A DNA stretch of 64,000 nt, taken from Polyangiaceae bacterium. GTDB taxonomy: Bacteria; Myxococcota_A; Polyangia; Polyangiales; Polyangiaceae. The translations under genes were made by a program, and so were the position numbers. The notes under the pieces were generated by a model that saw only the letters and a list, made by a program, of their open reading frames with translations, searched no databases and had not been told where the DNA came from. Within the stretch, counting starts at the first letter, position 1, and the number at the start of each line of letters is the position of its first letter. Location: NCBI GenBank assembly GCA_041389725.1, contig JAWKRG010000004.1, positions 1 to 64,000 of the forward strand, read 5' to 3'. This document shows, piece by piece, positions 44,395 to 52,227 of this stretch.

Positions 44395-44895
44395 TCACGG
44401 CGCGATCAAGAGCTGACAAGCGCCAACCGCCGTACCCGTCGTACCCGGCTCTTTGTTCTTCACGAAAGTGAGATCGAGAACCCCAGGCTGATGGCCGGTG
44501 AGCTGATAGCTCCAGGTGTGGGGGCCATCGCCGCTGACGCCTTTCCAGTTTGCGGACGGCGCACCGGGACCGGAGAGCTCGAGGTCGACCCAGGCGTAGG
44601 CGGGTTGGTCTGTGAATTTGACGACGAAGGGCGCGGACGCGTTCGGCGACGCCGGCGTGAACTTGAAGCGGGCGTCACATTCGAGCGCGGTCGCTGCCTC
44701 GGCGTCGAACACTTCGGCGTCCTCTGCTGCTGCGTCAGGATCGCTCGACGGCCAGGCGCCCGACTCAATCCCGGCGGCGTCTGATTGTCCCGCGGCTTCC
44801 TCGCCGTCCTTCGCCTTGGCGCCATCGAGGTCCGCCGCGCCGTTCGCACAGCCCGCGAGCCCGAAAACCAGAAGAAGCTTGACCCCAGTCTTCAT
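44395..44895 (-). CDS. Hypothetical small lipoprotein
   Basis: A 166-residue predicted lipoprotein. ATG 44895 gives a signal MKTGVKLLLVFGLAGC with lipobox. The linker is Ala/Asp/Glu-rich, and a domain of ~80 residues follows with a PKD/Ig-like strand pattern (RFKFTPASPNASAPFVVKFTDQPAYAWVDLELSGPG and YQLTGHQPGVLDLTFVKN). It ends with two Cys in GACQLL. Convergent with tlyA: the stops abut (TGATCA). Divergent from the GntR gene with a palindrome between them. Confidence 0.7.
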   Translation of the reverse strand: MKTGVKLLLVFGLAGCANGAADLDGAKAKDGEEAAGQSDAAGIESGAWPSSDPDAAAEDAEVFDAEAATALECDARFKFTPASPNASAPFVVKFTDQPAYAWVDLELSGPGAPSANWKGVSGDGPHTWSYQLTGHQPGVLDLTFVKNKEPGTTGTAVGACQLLIAP

Positions 44896-44909
44896 GTTGG
44901 CTAGTCCAG

Positions 44910-44922
44910 TTGGTCTATCCAA
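44910..44922. promoter_or_regulatory. Candidate GntR operator TTGG-TCTAT-CCAA
   Basis: A 13-bp inverted repeat, TTGG, five bases, CCAA, sits in the 29-base gap between the divergent lipoprotein (ATG 44895) and GntR-family gene (ATG 44925). FadR-subfamily regulators bind TGGT...ACCA-like palindromes. Regulation of both genes is inferred from position and symmetry only. Confidence 0.4.
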
Positions 44923-44924
44923 TC

Positions 44925-45653
44925 ATGCAGACCACGACTGGTCAAGGCTCGAAGCCGAAATCCCTCGAACTGGCCGAACTCATCGGGGGGCAAATCGCCC
45001 GCAACGTCATCGCGGCCACTGCCCGCATGAGCCCCGAGCGCGAGTTGGCGGAAGAGCATCGGACCAGTCGCGTCACCATTCGCGAGAGCATCGCCAAGCT
45101 GGTCGAGTGGGGCTTGCTCCACGTGCGGCGGGGGTCGGGCATGGTCGTGCGCGAGCGCAGTGCGTGGTCCTTCGCAGCGCTCCCGCTTGCCATACGAGCC
45201 ACGACGGATCCCCTCGAGCTGCAGAGGCTGATGCGCGATCTGCTAGCCCTGAGGCGCGCGCTCATCCTGCACGGCACGGAGCTAGCTGCCGGACGCGTCA
45301 AGCCAGGCTCCCTCGCGCCGGCTCGTGCGGCGGTGCTTCGCGCGGATTCCGAACGCACGCTGGAAGCGTTTACGGCTGCCGACCTCGAGATCATGCGCAA
45401 CGTCCTGGTCTCGGCGGAGCTGTGGCCTCAGCTCTGGCTCATCAACGACATGAGCGCGAGCTATCTGGCGCTGACGACTGACACCTGGCCGCTGCCGCCA
45501 GTGCCGGACGACTACGTCGCGGTTCACATGGCTTGCTTCGATGCCATCGAAGCAGGAAACGCCAAGCTCGCGCGGGAACTGTTCAGCGACTACATGCGAC
45601 GGTTGGACGCGAACCTTTGCGCGTCGTTGGGCATGACACTGGAGGAAGCATGA
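44925..45653 (+). CDS. GntR-family (FadR-like) transcriptional regulator
   Basis: A 242-residue regulator. An N-terminal winged helix-turn-helix is recognisable (LELAELIGGQIARNVI, SPERELAEEHRTSRVTIRESIAKLVEWGLLHVRRGSGMVV). A FadR/FCD-type all-helical ligand domain follows (LEAFTAADLEIMRNVLVSAEL, HMACFDAIEAGNAKLARELFSDYM). The start is taken at ATG 44925; TTG 44910 is open upstream. The stop shares ATGA with the GH5 gene, so the two are co-expressed and the regulator may respond to the enzyme's product or substrate. Confidence 0.9.
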   Translation: MQTTTGQGSKPKSLELAELIGGQIARNVIAATARMSPERELAEEHRTSRVTIRESIAKLVEWGLLHVRRGSGMVVRERSAWSFAALPLAIRATTDPLELQRLMRDLLALRRALILHGTELAAGRVKPGSLAPARAAVLRADSERTLEAFTAADLEIMRNVLVSAELWPQLWLINDMSASYLALTTDTWPLPPVPDDYVAVHMACFDAIEAGNAKLARELFSDYMRRLDANLCASLGMTLEEA

Positions 45654-46837
45654 TCGCGCGCTGGGTCGTCTGCTTGGGGCTATTGGCTTGTGCTTGCGGG
45701 CCTGAAACCACGATCGCCAGCAACGGTGGTGGCGCCGCGAGCTCGAGTGGCGGCCCGGGCGCAGGCGCCGCTTCTGGGGGCAACGGTGGAAGTACGGCGG
45801 GCAGCGGGGGTAGCGGGCTCAGCGGAGGTATCGGGGGAAGCGCGGGCAGTGCGAGCGGCAGCTCGGGACAGGGATTCGTGACCGCGAAGGGCACGCACTT
45901 CGAACGCGACGGTGCCGAGTACGCCTTCATCGGCGTGAACATGCGTGGCTTGGTCCACTACGGCCACGAGGCGTTGCCCTACGCCGATGCGGGTCACGTC
46001 GAGCTGAACCTGGCTGCCGTCCAGGGCATGAGCGGTCGCGTAGTTCGCGCCTTCGTCGCCTATCACGGCATTGGCACCAAAGAAGCGGGCAATCGTCTGG
46101 AAGCGACGCTAGACGCCGCCGCCAAGCACGGGCTCACGCTGATCGTGGTGTTTACCGATTTCTACAACACCGGCTTCAACCCCAAGGGCGACGACGGATT
46201 CTACGCCGCCGACAGCAACGGCTTCACGGTGTTGAACCACGACTTCTTCGCCAGTGGCTACCAGCAGAACTACAAGCCTTTGGTGCAAGCCCTCGTCACT
46301 CGCTTCAAAGACCACCCGGCAGTCTTCGCCTGGGAACTGGGTAACGAGATTCGCGACGCCACCTTCGCCGGTTTGTCGTCGGGGAAGACCTTCGTCGACT
46401 TTTGTCTGGACATGGCGGGCGCGATTCGCGCCATCGATTCGAATCACATGATCTCGGTCGGTGAGATCGGCGCGACGGTCAGTGGACTGAGCGATTCCGA
46501 GCAGCAGACGCTGTACTCCGACGCCAACATCTCGTTTCTCACGACGCGCAGCTACGACGGCGGATTCAGCGACGACACGGGCCTCGCAGCGAGCGTAGGC
46601 AAACCCATCATCGTGGAAGAAGCAGGATTCTCCGGCAGCGGCCGCCCCAAGAAGGTCAGCGCCGATCTGACGAAGTGGTTCGGCAAAGGTTGTCGCGGCT
46701 ATTTGCAGTGGGGGTTCATGTCCAGCCCTGGCGACAATGGCGACGGTGACACCGAGTACGGCATGGATCACGTCTGGCACCAAGGCGACTGGGACGGGCT
46801 GCATAAGACCTACCAGAGTTTCGCCCAAGGCCTGTAA
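45650..46837 (+). CDS. GH5-like glycoside hydrolase lipoprotein
   Basis: A 395-residue secreted hydrolase. It starts at ATG 45650 with GGAGGAAGC upstream. Lipobox LACAC is followed by a Gly/Ser linker, then an N-terminal barrel start (FIGVNMRGLVHYGHEALPYADA). The acid/base motif is FAWELGNEIRD (Glu after Asn) and the nucleophile is likely PIIVEEAGFSG, both placed as in GH5-type beta/alpha barrels. Mannan or beta-glucan is plausible but not proven. It is translationally coupled to the FadR-like regulator. The final residues GLHKTYQSFAQGL complete the barrel. Confidence 0.86.
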   Translation: MIARWVVCLGLLACACGPETTIASNGGGAASSSGGPGAGAASGGNGGSTAGSGGSGLSGGIGGSAGSASGSSGQGFVTAKGTHFERDGAEYAFIGVNMRGLVHYGHEALPYADAGHVELNLAAVQGMSGRVVRAFVAYHGIGTKEAGNRLEATLDAAAKHGLTLIVVFTDFYNTGFNPKGDDGFYAADSNGFTVLNHDFFASGYQQNYKPLVQALVTRFKDHPAVFAWELGNEIRDATFAGLSSGKTFVDFCLDMAGAIRAIDSNHMISVGEIGATVSGLSDSEQQTLYSDANISFLTTRSYDGGFSDDTGLAASVGKPIIVEEAGFSGSGRPKKVSADLTKWFGKGCRGYLQWGFMSSPGDNGDGDTEYGMDHVWHQGDWDGLHKTYQSFAQGL

Positions 46838-46962
46838 GCGAGACATTGCTTCGCAGCGTGGGAGGCGGCGGCCTCGCCACAGAAGGTCGAGACCCAACAA
46901 TGCCACTGCGGGAATGCACTCTGACGGCGTTGTAGCGACACCACCCTCGACACGCTCGCGCG

Positions 46963-47949
46963 CTACTTCGGGTTGCGCACGCAGCGGAAGCCGAGTCCCG
47001 GGACGCGATAGGTGCGCTTCGAACCCGCGCGCGCGAACACGCGCAAGGCGTAGGTGCTGCGGTTCCAACCGCCGCCACGCAGCGCGCGCACGTAGCACTC
47101 CACACCGAGGCTCGGGTGCTTTTGCGGACTCGGATCCGTCACCGTGCCGCTCGGGTACGGCACGAGACAGTCCGCCGTCCATTCCCAGACGTTGCCCGCC
47201 AAGTCGAAGATGTCGCCGTCGGGCCAAGTCGTCTTCCCCGCCGGGTGCGCCTTCACGGGGCTGGAACCACCGCCGTGGCAGCCGACATCGCCCGCCGGAT
47301 CTTCATGCGGTGATCCGCCCGGCGTGAAGTCGGCGTAACCGTTCTCGCAAGTGGGTTCGGGCTCGCTACCCCAGGGATACTTGCGACCATCGCCGTGTCC
47401 CGCGGCCCATTCCCACTGCGCTTCTGTCGGCAATGCTTGCCCGCGGAAGGCGCAGTACTCACCAGCCTGTGCCCAGTTGACCATGTTCAGGGGATGGTCG
47501 TCGCGATGGAACTCGCTGCGGAAGTTGCTGTTCAGATCGCGCAGCTGCGGCTCGGTGCAGCGACCCGCGTCGAAGCACTCGCGATAGGCCTTCACCGTGA
47601 CCTCGGTCGCGTCCATGCAGAAGGGCTTCGTCAAGATCACGGTGTGCTTCTGATCGTCCGCTCCAGGTGCACCCCGGCCCATGGCGAAACCGTCGGGACC
47701 CGTCGCAGGCACGTACACTTCGCCCTTGGGGCAGGCTGGGACGCACTTGCCCCCGGCGCACTTCTCGAGGTCATTGCACTCGGGACTGCACTTCTCCGCC
47801 GGCGAAGCCGACGCCTTTGGAACCGCGGAAGCCCGAGCCGTCGCCGTCGTGGCGTGCGCATCACCGACCGGATCGACGCGGGACTTGCACGCCGAGACGA
47901 GCGTCAGCAATCCCAAGCCGCCCAGCAGCCACGCGGAGACGATGCGCAT
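46963..47949 (-). CDS. SUMF1/FGE-type lipoprotein
   Basis: A 328-residue predicted lipoprotein with lipobox VSAC. An Ala/Ser/Thr linker carries a short Cys module (CSPECNDLEKCAGGKCVPAC). The formylglycine-generating-enzyme-like domain follows (FAMGRGAPGADDQKHTVILTKPFCMDATEVT, LPTEAQWEWAAGHGDGRKYPWG, DLAGNVWEWTADC, RALRGGGWNRSTYALR, GLGFRCVRNPK). Known FGE domains activate sulfatases, but many bacterial lipoproteins keep only the fold. No sulfatase is nearby. The start is ATG 47949; an upstream extension is open but lacks signal features. Confidence 0.87.
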   Translation of the reverse strand: MRIVSAWLLGGLGLLTLVSACKSRVDPVGDAHATTATARASAVPKASASPAEKCSPECNDLEKCAGGKCVPACPKGEVYVPATGPDGFAMGRGAPGADDQKHTVILTKPFCMDATEVTVKAYRECFDAGRCTEPQLRDLNSNFRSEFHRDDHPLNMVNWAQAGEYCAFRGQALPTEAQWEWAAGHGDGRKYPWGSEPEPTCENGYADFTPGGSPHEDPAGDVGCHGGGSSPVKAHPAGKTTWPDGDIFDLAGNVWEWTADCLVPYPSGTVTDPSPQKHPSLGVECYVRALRGGGWNRSTYALRVFARAGSKRTYRVPGLGFRCVRNPK

Positions 47950-48018
47950 GCCAGCAAATCCTACCGAGCCCGTCACCGAGCGGCCAAAAAGCGAGAGGGC
48001 GGCCTCCAAGCAGAGGAT

Positions 48019-48058
48019 GGGGTCTAGTGAGGCGCGACAGATACCGTCTACTCATGCG
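48019..48058. repeat. 40-bp dispersed repeat, copy A
   Basis: The same 40-bp block, GGGGTCTAGTGAGGCGCG then eight variable bases then CGTCTACTCATGCG, recurs at 52087-52126. 32 of 40 bases agree and the variable ones are confined to the middle eight. Both copies are in intergenic DNA near gene ends. Confidence 0.85.
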
Positions 48059-48246
48059 GTGTTCGCCGCGGCGCGACCCCACTTCCGCGCATTGCTTCGC
48101 GCAGGGATGGCCGGCGAAGTATCTGTTCGCCGCGCCGCCACTAGGGTGAAGGGATGGTTCGCAGCCGACCGCGCGTCGACTCGGTGAACGGGACCGCATC
48201 GTCAGGATGTCCCGGCCAAGCCGTGTTCTGCGGATTCACATGCCAA

Positions 48247-48262
48247 TGGCACGCGCCGTGCT
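48247..48262 (+). promoter_or_regulatory. Possible sigma-54 promoter
   Basis: TGGCACG, four bases, GTGCT fits the sigma-54 -24/-12 consensus (GG at 48248-48249, GC at 48260-48261, ten bases between), missing only one consensus base. It points at the ConA-like gene. A start of transcription near 48273 would favour ATG 48294 rather than 48276. Confidence 0.3.
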
Positions 48263-48275
48263 TGGTGTTCGAAGC

Positions 48276-49469
48276 ATGCGACCTTCGCGACGTATGGCCC
48301 TGACCGCACTCACGGCCGCCCTTTCGACATCGACGCTGGCCTCCGCCTGGACTGTCAAAGCGGACTTCGAGGGAGGGCCGATTGGTGGCAACGCTCAGTC
48401 GCCCAACCCCGACGCCTTCCACGGCACGGCCGGGGACTCGAAGTACGTCAGCTCCCCCGTGAACACTGGCGCTCAGGCCGGCAGCGTGAGCGTTCAGGGC
48501 GGGACCGAGGGCTTTGGCAGTTGGGGTGGGGGTTTCAACTTCCCCGCCGAACTCCACACGGGAGACGAAGTCTGGTTTCGCGTCTACGTCTACTACCCGT
48601 CGGGATGGTCCTTCGATTGTGGTGGCTGCACTCAGGGCATGAAGTTCATGCGCATTCATACGGCATCCGCTGGAGGCGCAAACGAAGGCTACGAAGACGT
48701 CCTGATCAAAGGCGGCACCACAGGCGGCCTGATCGAGGCCAGCTGCTACGAGATCGATGGCACCAACTGCCACACCAACAACAACAATGGGGCGTTACTG
48801 CACGGACTCGGCACGCCAGTGCCGCGCGACAAGTGGCAGGCCTTCGAGCAGTACGTGAAATTCTCGTCGGTAGCGGGGCAAGGCATCTACCGTCTCTGGC
48901 AGGACGGTGTGCTGATCTTCGAAGACACCAAGACCGTCACCCTGCGCAGTCCCACCTCGAAATCGGACTTCATCTACCTGTACACCTACTGGAACAACGG
49001 CGCTCCCAAGACGCAGACCTCCTACGTGGACAGCATCGTCATCACCTCCGACACGCCGGCGCAGAAGGACGCCAAGGGCAATCCGTACATCGGGCTCGTG
49101 ACCGGAAGTGGGACGGGCGGCACCGGAGGAAGCGGCACCGGAGGCAGCGCGGGACAAGCGGGCGCGGGTGGCGGTGCTGGTGCCAGCGTCGGCGGAAGCG
49201 GCGGACAGGGTGCGAGCGCGGGCGCGGGTGGAACGGCGGGCAACGGTGCGAACGCGGGCAACGGCGGAAGCGGGAGCGGTGCAGCTGGGGGTGGCGCGAC
49301 CAGCGGCGCGTCGGGCCAGGGCGGCGCGAGCGCAGCCACGGACTCCGCAGACGACGAGAGCGGATGCGGCTGCCGCGTGCCGTCCTCCCCCGGGAAAGGC
49401 GGAACGTCACTGGCAGCGCTCGCATTCGCGTTGCTGACGCTGGTGCGCCGCGGCAGAAAGTATCGGTGA
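48276..49469 (+). CDS. Secreted ConA-like/polysaccharide-binding protein with MYXO-CTERM-type tail
   Basis: A 397-residue exported protein. Signal peptide MRPSRRMALTALTAALSTST ends near ASA-WT. A jelly-roll domain with polysaccharide-lyase/lectin features covers ~25-260 (DFEGGPIGGNAQS, GDSKYVSSPVN, DEVWFRVYVYYPSGWSF, MKFMRIHTAS, FIYLYTYWNNG). A long Gly/Ser/Ala linker is followed by ESGCGCRVP and a hydrophobic helix with an RRGRKYR end, the MYXO-CTERM-like sorting signal. It is probably surface-anchored and polysaccharide-directed. ATG 48276 is preferred; 48207 and 48294 are alternatives. Confidence 0.85.
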   Translation: MRPSRRMALTALTAALSTSTLASAWTVKADFEGGPIGGNAQSPNPDAFHGTAGDSKYVSSPVNTGAQAGSVSVQGGTEGFGSWGGGFNFPAELHTGDEVWFRVYVYYPSGWSFDCGGCTQGMKFMRIHTASAGGANEGYEDVLIKGGTTGGLIEASCYEIDGTNCHTNNNNGALLHGLGTPVPRDKWQAFEQYVKFSSVAGQGIYRLWQDGVLIFEDTKTVTLRSPTSKSDFIYLYTYWNNGAPKTQTSYVDSIVITSDTPAQKDAKGNPYIGLVTGSGTGGTGGSGTGGSAGQAGAGGGAGASVGGSGGQGASAGAGGTAGNGANAGNGGSGSGAAGGGATSGASGQGGASAATDSADDESGCGCRVPSSPGKGGTSLAALAFALLTLVRRGRKYR

Positions 49470-49511
49470 GTCGGCGACCCTTCGGGCTGCAACGAGTGCG
49501 ATACTGGGAGG

Positions 49512-51140
49512 GTGAAGGCGCGCATTCTGGCATTGGGGTTTCTCGGGGGGCTGGTTCCGGCTCAGGCGTGGGCGGCGGACTGCGGCTGCGACTTCAACGT
49601 CGCGGTGGACAAGACGTCGGTCAACGGCACGACCCTGGGCGTGAAGCCGGGCGACACGGTGTGCATCGACGCGGGCAAGCGCCCCTTCCTGATTCTGGAA
49701 GAGATGGTGGGCACCGAGGCAGCGCCGGTGACGATCAAGAACTGCGGAGGTCGCGTCGAGATCGCGAACAGCGACAAGGGCTACGGCCTGCTGGTGAACG
49801 CCAGCAAGTTCTTTCACGTGACGGGCACCGGAGATCCCGCGATCGAGTACGGCTTCGACGTGAGTGCTTCACGCACGGGGCCTGACTACTCCGGTTCCGG
49901 CGTGCCCGTCGGGGATCTGAGCACCGACTACGAGCTCGATCACATCGAGGTGCACCACACGGGGTTCGCCGGTTTCATCTTGAAGACGGAGTCGCGATGC
50001 GATGGGTCGGCCAACCTCGGCAAGTTCGTGCAGAAGAACACGCGCGTGCATCACACCTACGTGCACGACACCGGCGGCGAGGGTTTCTACGTCGGCAGCA
50101 CCGGCTACGGCGGCCGCAACTTCGACTGCAACGGCACGCAGACCTTGCTCTATCCCCACGAGCACGACGGCGTGTACTTGTACGCCAATCGCATCGAGAA
50201 CACGGGCTGGGACGGTCTGCAGGTTGGCGTCACGCCGAAGAATTGCGAGGTGTATGCCAACCTCATCCGGGGCGTGGGCAAGACGGCCACGGACATGGTC
50301 CAGACCCGCGGCATTCAGATCGGTGGCGCCTCCGCCTGCAAGATCTACGGCAACACTCTGATCGACGGGCCCACCATCGGCATCTTCATCCTGGGCGCTG
50401 CGGAGACCTGGGTGGCGAACAACCTGGTCGTGGACTTCGCCGAAGAGGGCATCTACGGCAACGACCAGAAGCAAGACGCGGTGAAGGGCAAGAGCTACGT
50501 CTTCGTGCACAACACCGTGGTTCGTTCGGGCGGTGCTGGTCTTCAGTTGTTCGGTGACCTGATTGCGGGCAACGCCGTGGTCAACAATCTGTTCGTCGAG
50601 TCCGGCGCAAAGTACGGCGTCGGTGGCAACGTCGACGCCACGAACGAAGGCAACCTGGAGCTGGCCACCGTGGCCGAGGCCCTGTTCGAAGATCCGAGCA
50701 AGGATCTCTTTCGCATCCAGATGTCCTCACCGGCGAAGGACAAGGGCGCCGTGCTCGCCAACTTCGCCGTGGCGGACGATCACGACGGCGTCGCCCGGGA
50801 CGCCACTCCCGACGTCGGCGCCTACGAGTACACGGATGCGCCACCCCCGTCCGGCGGCGCACCGAACATCGGCGGCAGCAGCAGTGGCGGCGCCGGGAAC
50901 GCAGCCGGCAACGGTGGCAGCGGCAACGCCGCGGCGGGTGGCAGCTCCGGCACGGCCGGCAACACTGCGAGCGGAAGCGACGACGACGGCGGTTGCGGTT
51001 GTCGCGTGCCAGGTCAGCGTGGCCACGGTGATGGTGGCGAAAATGCGCCGAGCGGACTCCTCGCGATGGCTGCCGCGATCGCGTTCGGGATGCAGCGCCG
51101 CCGTCGGGCGAAGGCCCGCGCAGCCACGCGCGGCCGCTGA
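49512..51140 (+). CDS. Right-handed beta-helix surface protein with MYXO-CTERM-type tail
   Basis: A 542-residue exported protein from GTG 49512. After the signal peptide (MKARILALGFLGGLVPAQAWA) the body shows repeated short strands of a parallel beta-helix (VTIKNCGGRVEIANSDKG, NTRVHHTYVHDTGGEGFYVGST, ANRIENTGWDGLQVGV, CKIYGNTLIDGPTIGIFILG, NNLVVDFAEEGIYGNDQ). This family includes pectate-lyase-like and C5-epimerase-like proteins. A Gly/Ser linker leads to GGCGCRVP, then a hydrophobic helix and an Arg-rich end. No catalytic residues can be assigned. It is 42 bases downstream of a like-anchored neighbour. Confidence 0.86.
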   Translation: MKARILALGFLGGLVPAQAWAADCGCDFNVAVDKTSVNGTTLGVKPGDTVCIDAGKRPFLILEEMVGTEAAPVTIKNCGGRVEIANSDKGYGLLVNASKFFHVTGTGDPAIEYGFDVSASRTGPDYSGSGVPVGDLSTDYELDHIEVHHTGFAGFILKTESRCDGSANLGKFVQKNTRVHHTYVHDTGGEGFYVGSTGYGGRNFDCNGTQTLLYPHEHDGVYLYANRIENTGWDGLQVGVTPKNCEVYANLIRGVGKTATDMVQTRGIQIGGASACKIYGNTLIDGPTIGIFILGAAETWVANNLVVDFAEEGIYGNDQKQDAVKGKSYVFVHNTVVRSGGAGLQLFGDLIAGNAVVNNLFVESGAKYGVGGNVDATNEGNLELATVAEALFEDPSKDLFRIQMSSPAKDKGAVLANFAVADDHDGVARDATPDVGAYEYTDAPPPSGGAPNIGGSSSGGAGNAAGNGGSGNAAAGGSSGTAGNTASGSDDDGGCGCRVPGQRGHGDGGENAPSGLLAMAAAIAFGMQRRRRAKARAATRGR

Positions 51141-51207
51141 TTCTGCGCTGAACGCGACTCGAGCGGCGACTTGCCGCGTACGTACGCGAGGGCTAGTCTG
51201 TACTTAC

Positions 51208-51435
51208 ATGGCGAAGACTCTGACGCGTACCGGCAACAGCTTTGCGATCGTGCTCGACAAGCCCCTACTGGAGGCGACGGGCATCGACGCAAGCACTCCC
51301 CTCGAAGTCTCGACGGACGGGGACGTGATCGTCATTTCGCCTGTGCGCGCCAAGAGGCGAACCGCCAAGCTCAAACGGATCCTGGACGACCTCGACCGCG
51401 AGCACGCAGGAGCGTTCAAGCGTTTGGCGGAGTGA
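51208..51435 (+). CDS. AbrB/SpoVT-type antitoxin
   Basis: A 75-residue swapped-hairpin AbrB-like protein. The fold is in the N-terminal half (LTRTGNSFAIVLDKPLLEATGID and PLEVSTDGDVIVISPVRAK), followed by a basic tail. It resembles MazE/Phd-class antitoxins that pair with Doc toxins; the broken toxin remnant follows within 13 bases. ATG 51208 is chosen; the upstream frame belongs to a shadow reading. The antitoxin appears intact and is therefore orphaned. Confidence 0.82.
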   Translation: MAKTLTRTGNSFAIVLDKPLLEATGIDASTPLEVSTDGDVIVISPVRAKRRTAKLKRILDDLDREHAGAFKRLAE

Positions 51436-51448
51436 GCTCCAGGTGAGG

Positions 51449-51651
51449 ATGAGCCCCTCATTCCTGACCCTCGACGAGGTCTTGGCGATCCGAGGCTCGC
51501 GGTGGCCCTCGCGTTTCTCGCGCTGAACGGCGAGCGCGTCGTTGCAGCCGACGACGCTCTGGTCGAGCTGATCTTGGGCGTCATCGACGGCACGATGGGC
51601 AAGGCGGACGTCGCCGTGTTTCTCCGCTCGAAGGCCAAACCTCGCGATTGA
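51449..51651 (+). pseudogene. Deleted Doc/Fic toxin remnant
   Basis: The frame from ATG 51449 (or GTG 51443) reads MSPSFLTLDEVLAI, a typical Doc N-terminus, and then runs into nonsense and a stop. From about 51496 another frame reads RLAVALAFLALNGERVVAADDALVELILG and DVAVFLRSKAKPRD, ending at TGA 51651, the C-terminal end of Doc. About 60-70 residues including the catalytic HxFxxGNK are missing between, with the join shifting frame. The toxin is dead while the antitoxin next to it is intact. Confidence 0.75.
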
Positions 51652-51699
51652 CCTCGCGTTGAAATAAACTCGGGGGCCAATCCGAAGATCTCGTCGACC

Positions 51700-52059
51700 A
51701 TGTGGATTCTGCGCGCGCTGTATTTCCTGCTGATCGGCTGGTGGCTCGCCCTGCTTTGGGGCTGGGTCGCCTATCTGGCCTGCGCCAGCTACGTGCTCTT
51801 GCCGATCGGCACGATGATGTTCAATCGCCTGCCGCAGGTGCTCACCCTCAAACCCGTGGATCGCGACGACTTCGGGCGCCGCGAGCGCGAGCTGCCCTTC
51901 CTCATTCGCGTCATCTGGTTCTTCGTCGTGGGCTGGTGGCTCGGCCTTGCCGTCTTCAAGATCGGCTATCTGCTCTGCCTCACCATCCTCTTCATGCCCG
52001 CCGGCATTTGGCTGCTGCACCGCGTGCCCGAAGCGATGACCCTCAAACAAGCCGCCTAG
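51700..52059 (+). CDS. YccF-family inner membrane protein with duplicated core
   Basis: A 119-residue membrane protein with two copies of the YccF domain. Each has the pattern L-I-G-W-W-L-A-x-x-W-x-W...Y...C...LP-I-G...F-N-R-L-P-x-V-L-T-L-K (first: LIGWWLALLWGWVAYL, MMFNRLPQVLTLK; second: VVGWWLGLAVFKIGYLLCLTILFMPAGIWLLHRVPEAMTLK). Four membrane segments are predicted. It is a small conserved family of unknown role. It lies upstream of the repeat block and downstream of the Doc remnant. Confidence 0.85.
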   Translation: MWILRALYFLLIGWWLALLWGWVAYLACASYVLLPIGTMMFNRLPQVLTLKPVDRDDFGRRERELPFLIRVIWFFVVGWWLGLAVFKIGYLLCLTILFMPAGIWLLHRVPEAMTLKQAA

Positions 52060-52086
52060 GCGACCCCACGAAGCGTCGATTGCTTT

Positions 52087-52126
52087 GGGGTCTAGTGAGG
52101 CGCGCCCCAGGGCGTCTACTCATGCG
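52087..52126. repeat. 40-bp dispersed repeat, copy B
   Basis: The second copy of the 40-bp block described at 48019-48058. The final bases are followed by ACCCGTCG and run straight into the 34-bp tandem repeats. A shorter echo, CTACTCATGCC TTACCCGTCG, reappears at 52224-52244, overlapping the 3' end of the WS/DGAT gene. Confidence 0.85.
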
Positions 52127-52131
52127 CTACC

Positions 52132-52217
52132 CGTCGCTGCACGAAGGCGCGGGAAATGCCCTTCGCGTCGCTGCACGAAGGCGCGGGAAATGCCCTTCGC
52201 GTCGCTGCACGAAGGCG
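52132..52217. repeat. 34-bp tandem repeat (two and a half copies) with internal hairpin
   Basis: A 34-bp unit starting CGTCGCTGCACGAAGGCGCG is repeated exactly at 52132-52165 and 52166-52199, with a partial third copy to 52217. Each unit contains CGAAGG...CCTTCG, which can pair into a stem. The tract sits between convergent genes (yccF and WS/DGAT), so it may be a transcript-end structure or a repetitive-element array. Confidence 0.9.
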
Positions 52218-52227
52218 TGGCGCCTAC

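Larger units (their letters stand above)
47950..48275. other. Intergenic region with a 40-bp dispersed repeat
   Basis: The gap between the divergent SUMF1 lipoprotein and the ConA-like gene holds no convincing gene. It contains one copy of a 40-bp repeat (48019-48058), a Ser/Arg-rich shadow frame, and a sigma-54-like promoter match just before the next gene (48247-48262). Confidence 0.6.
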
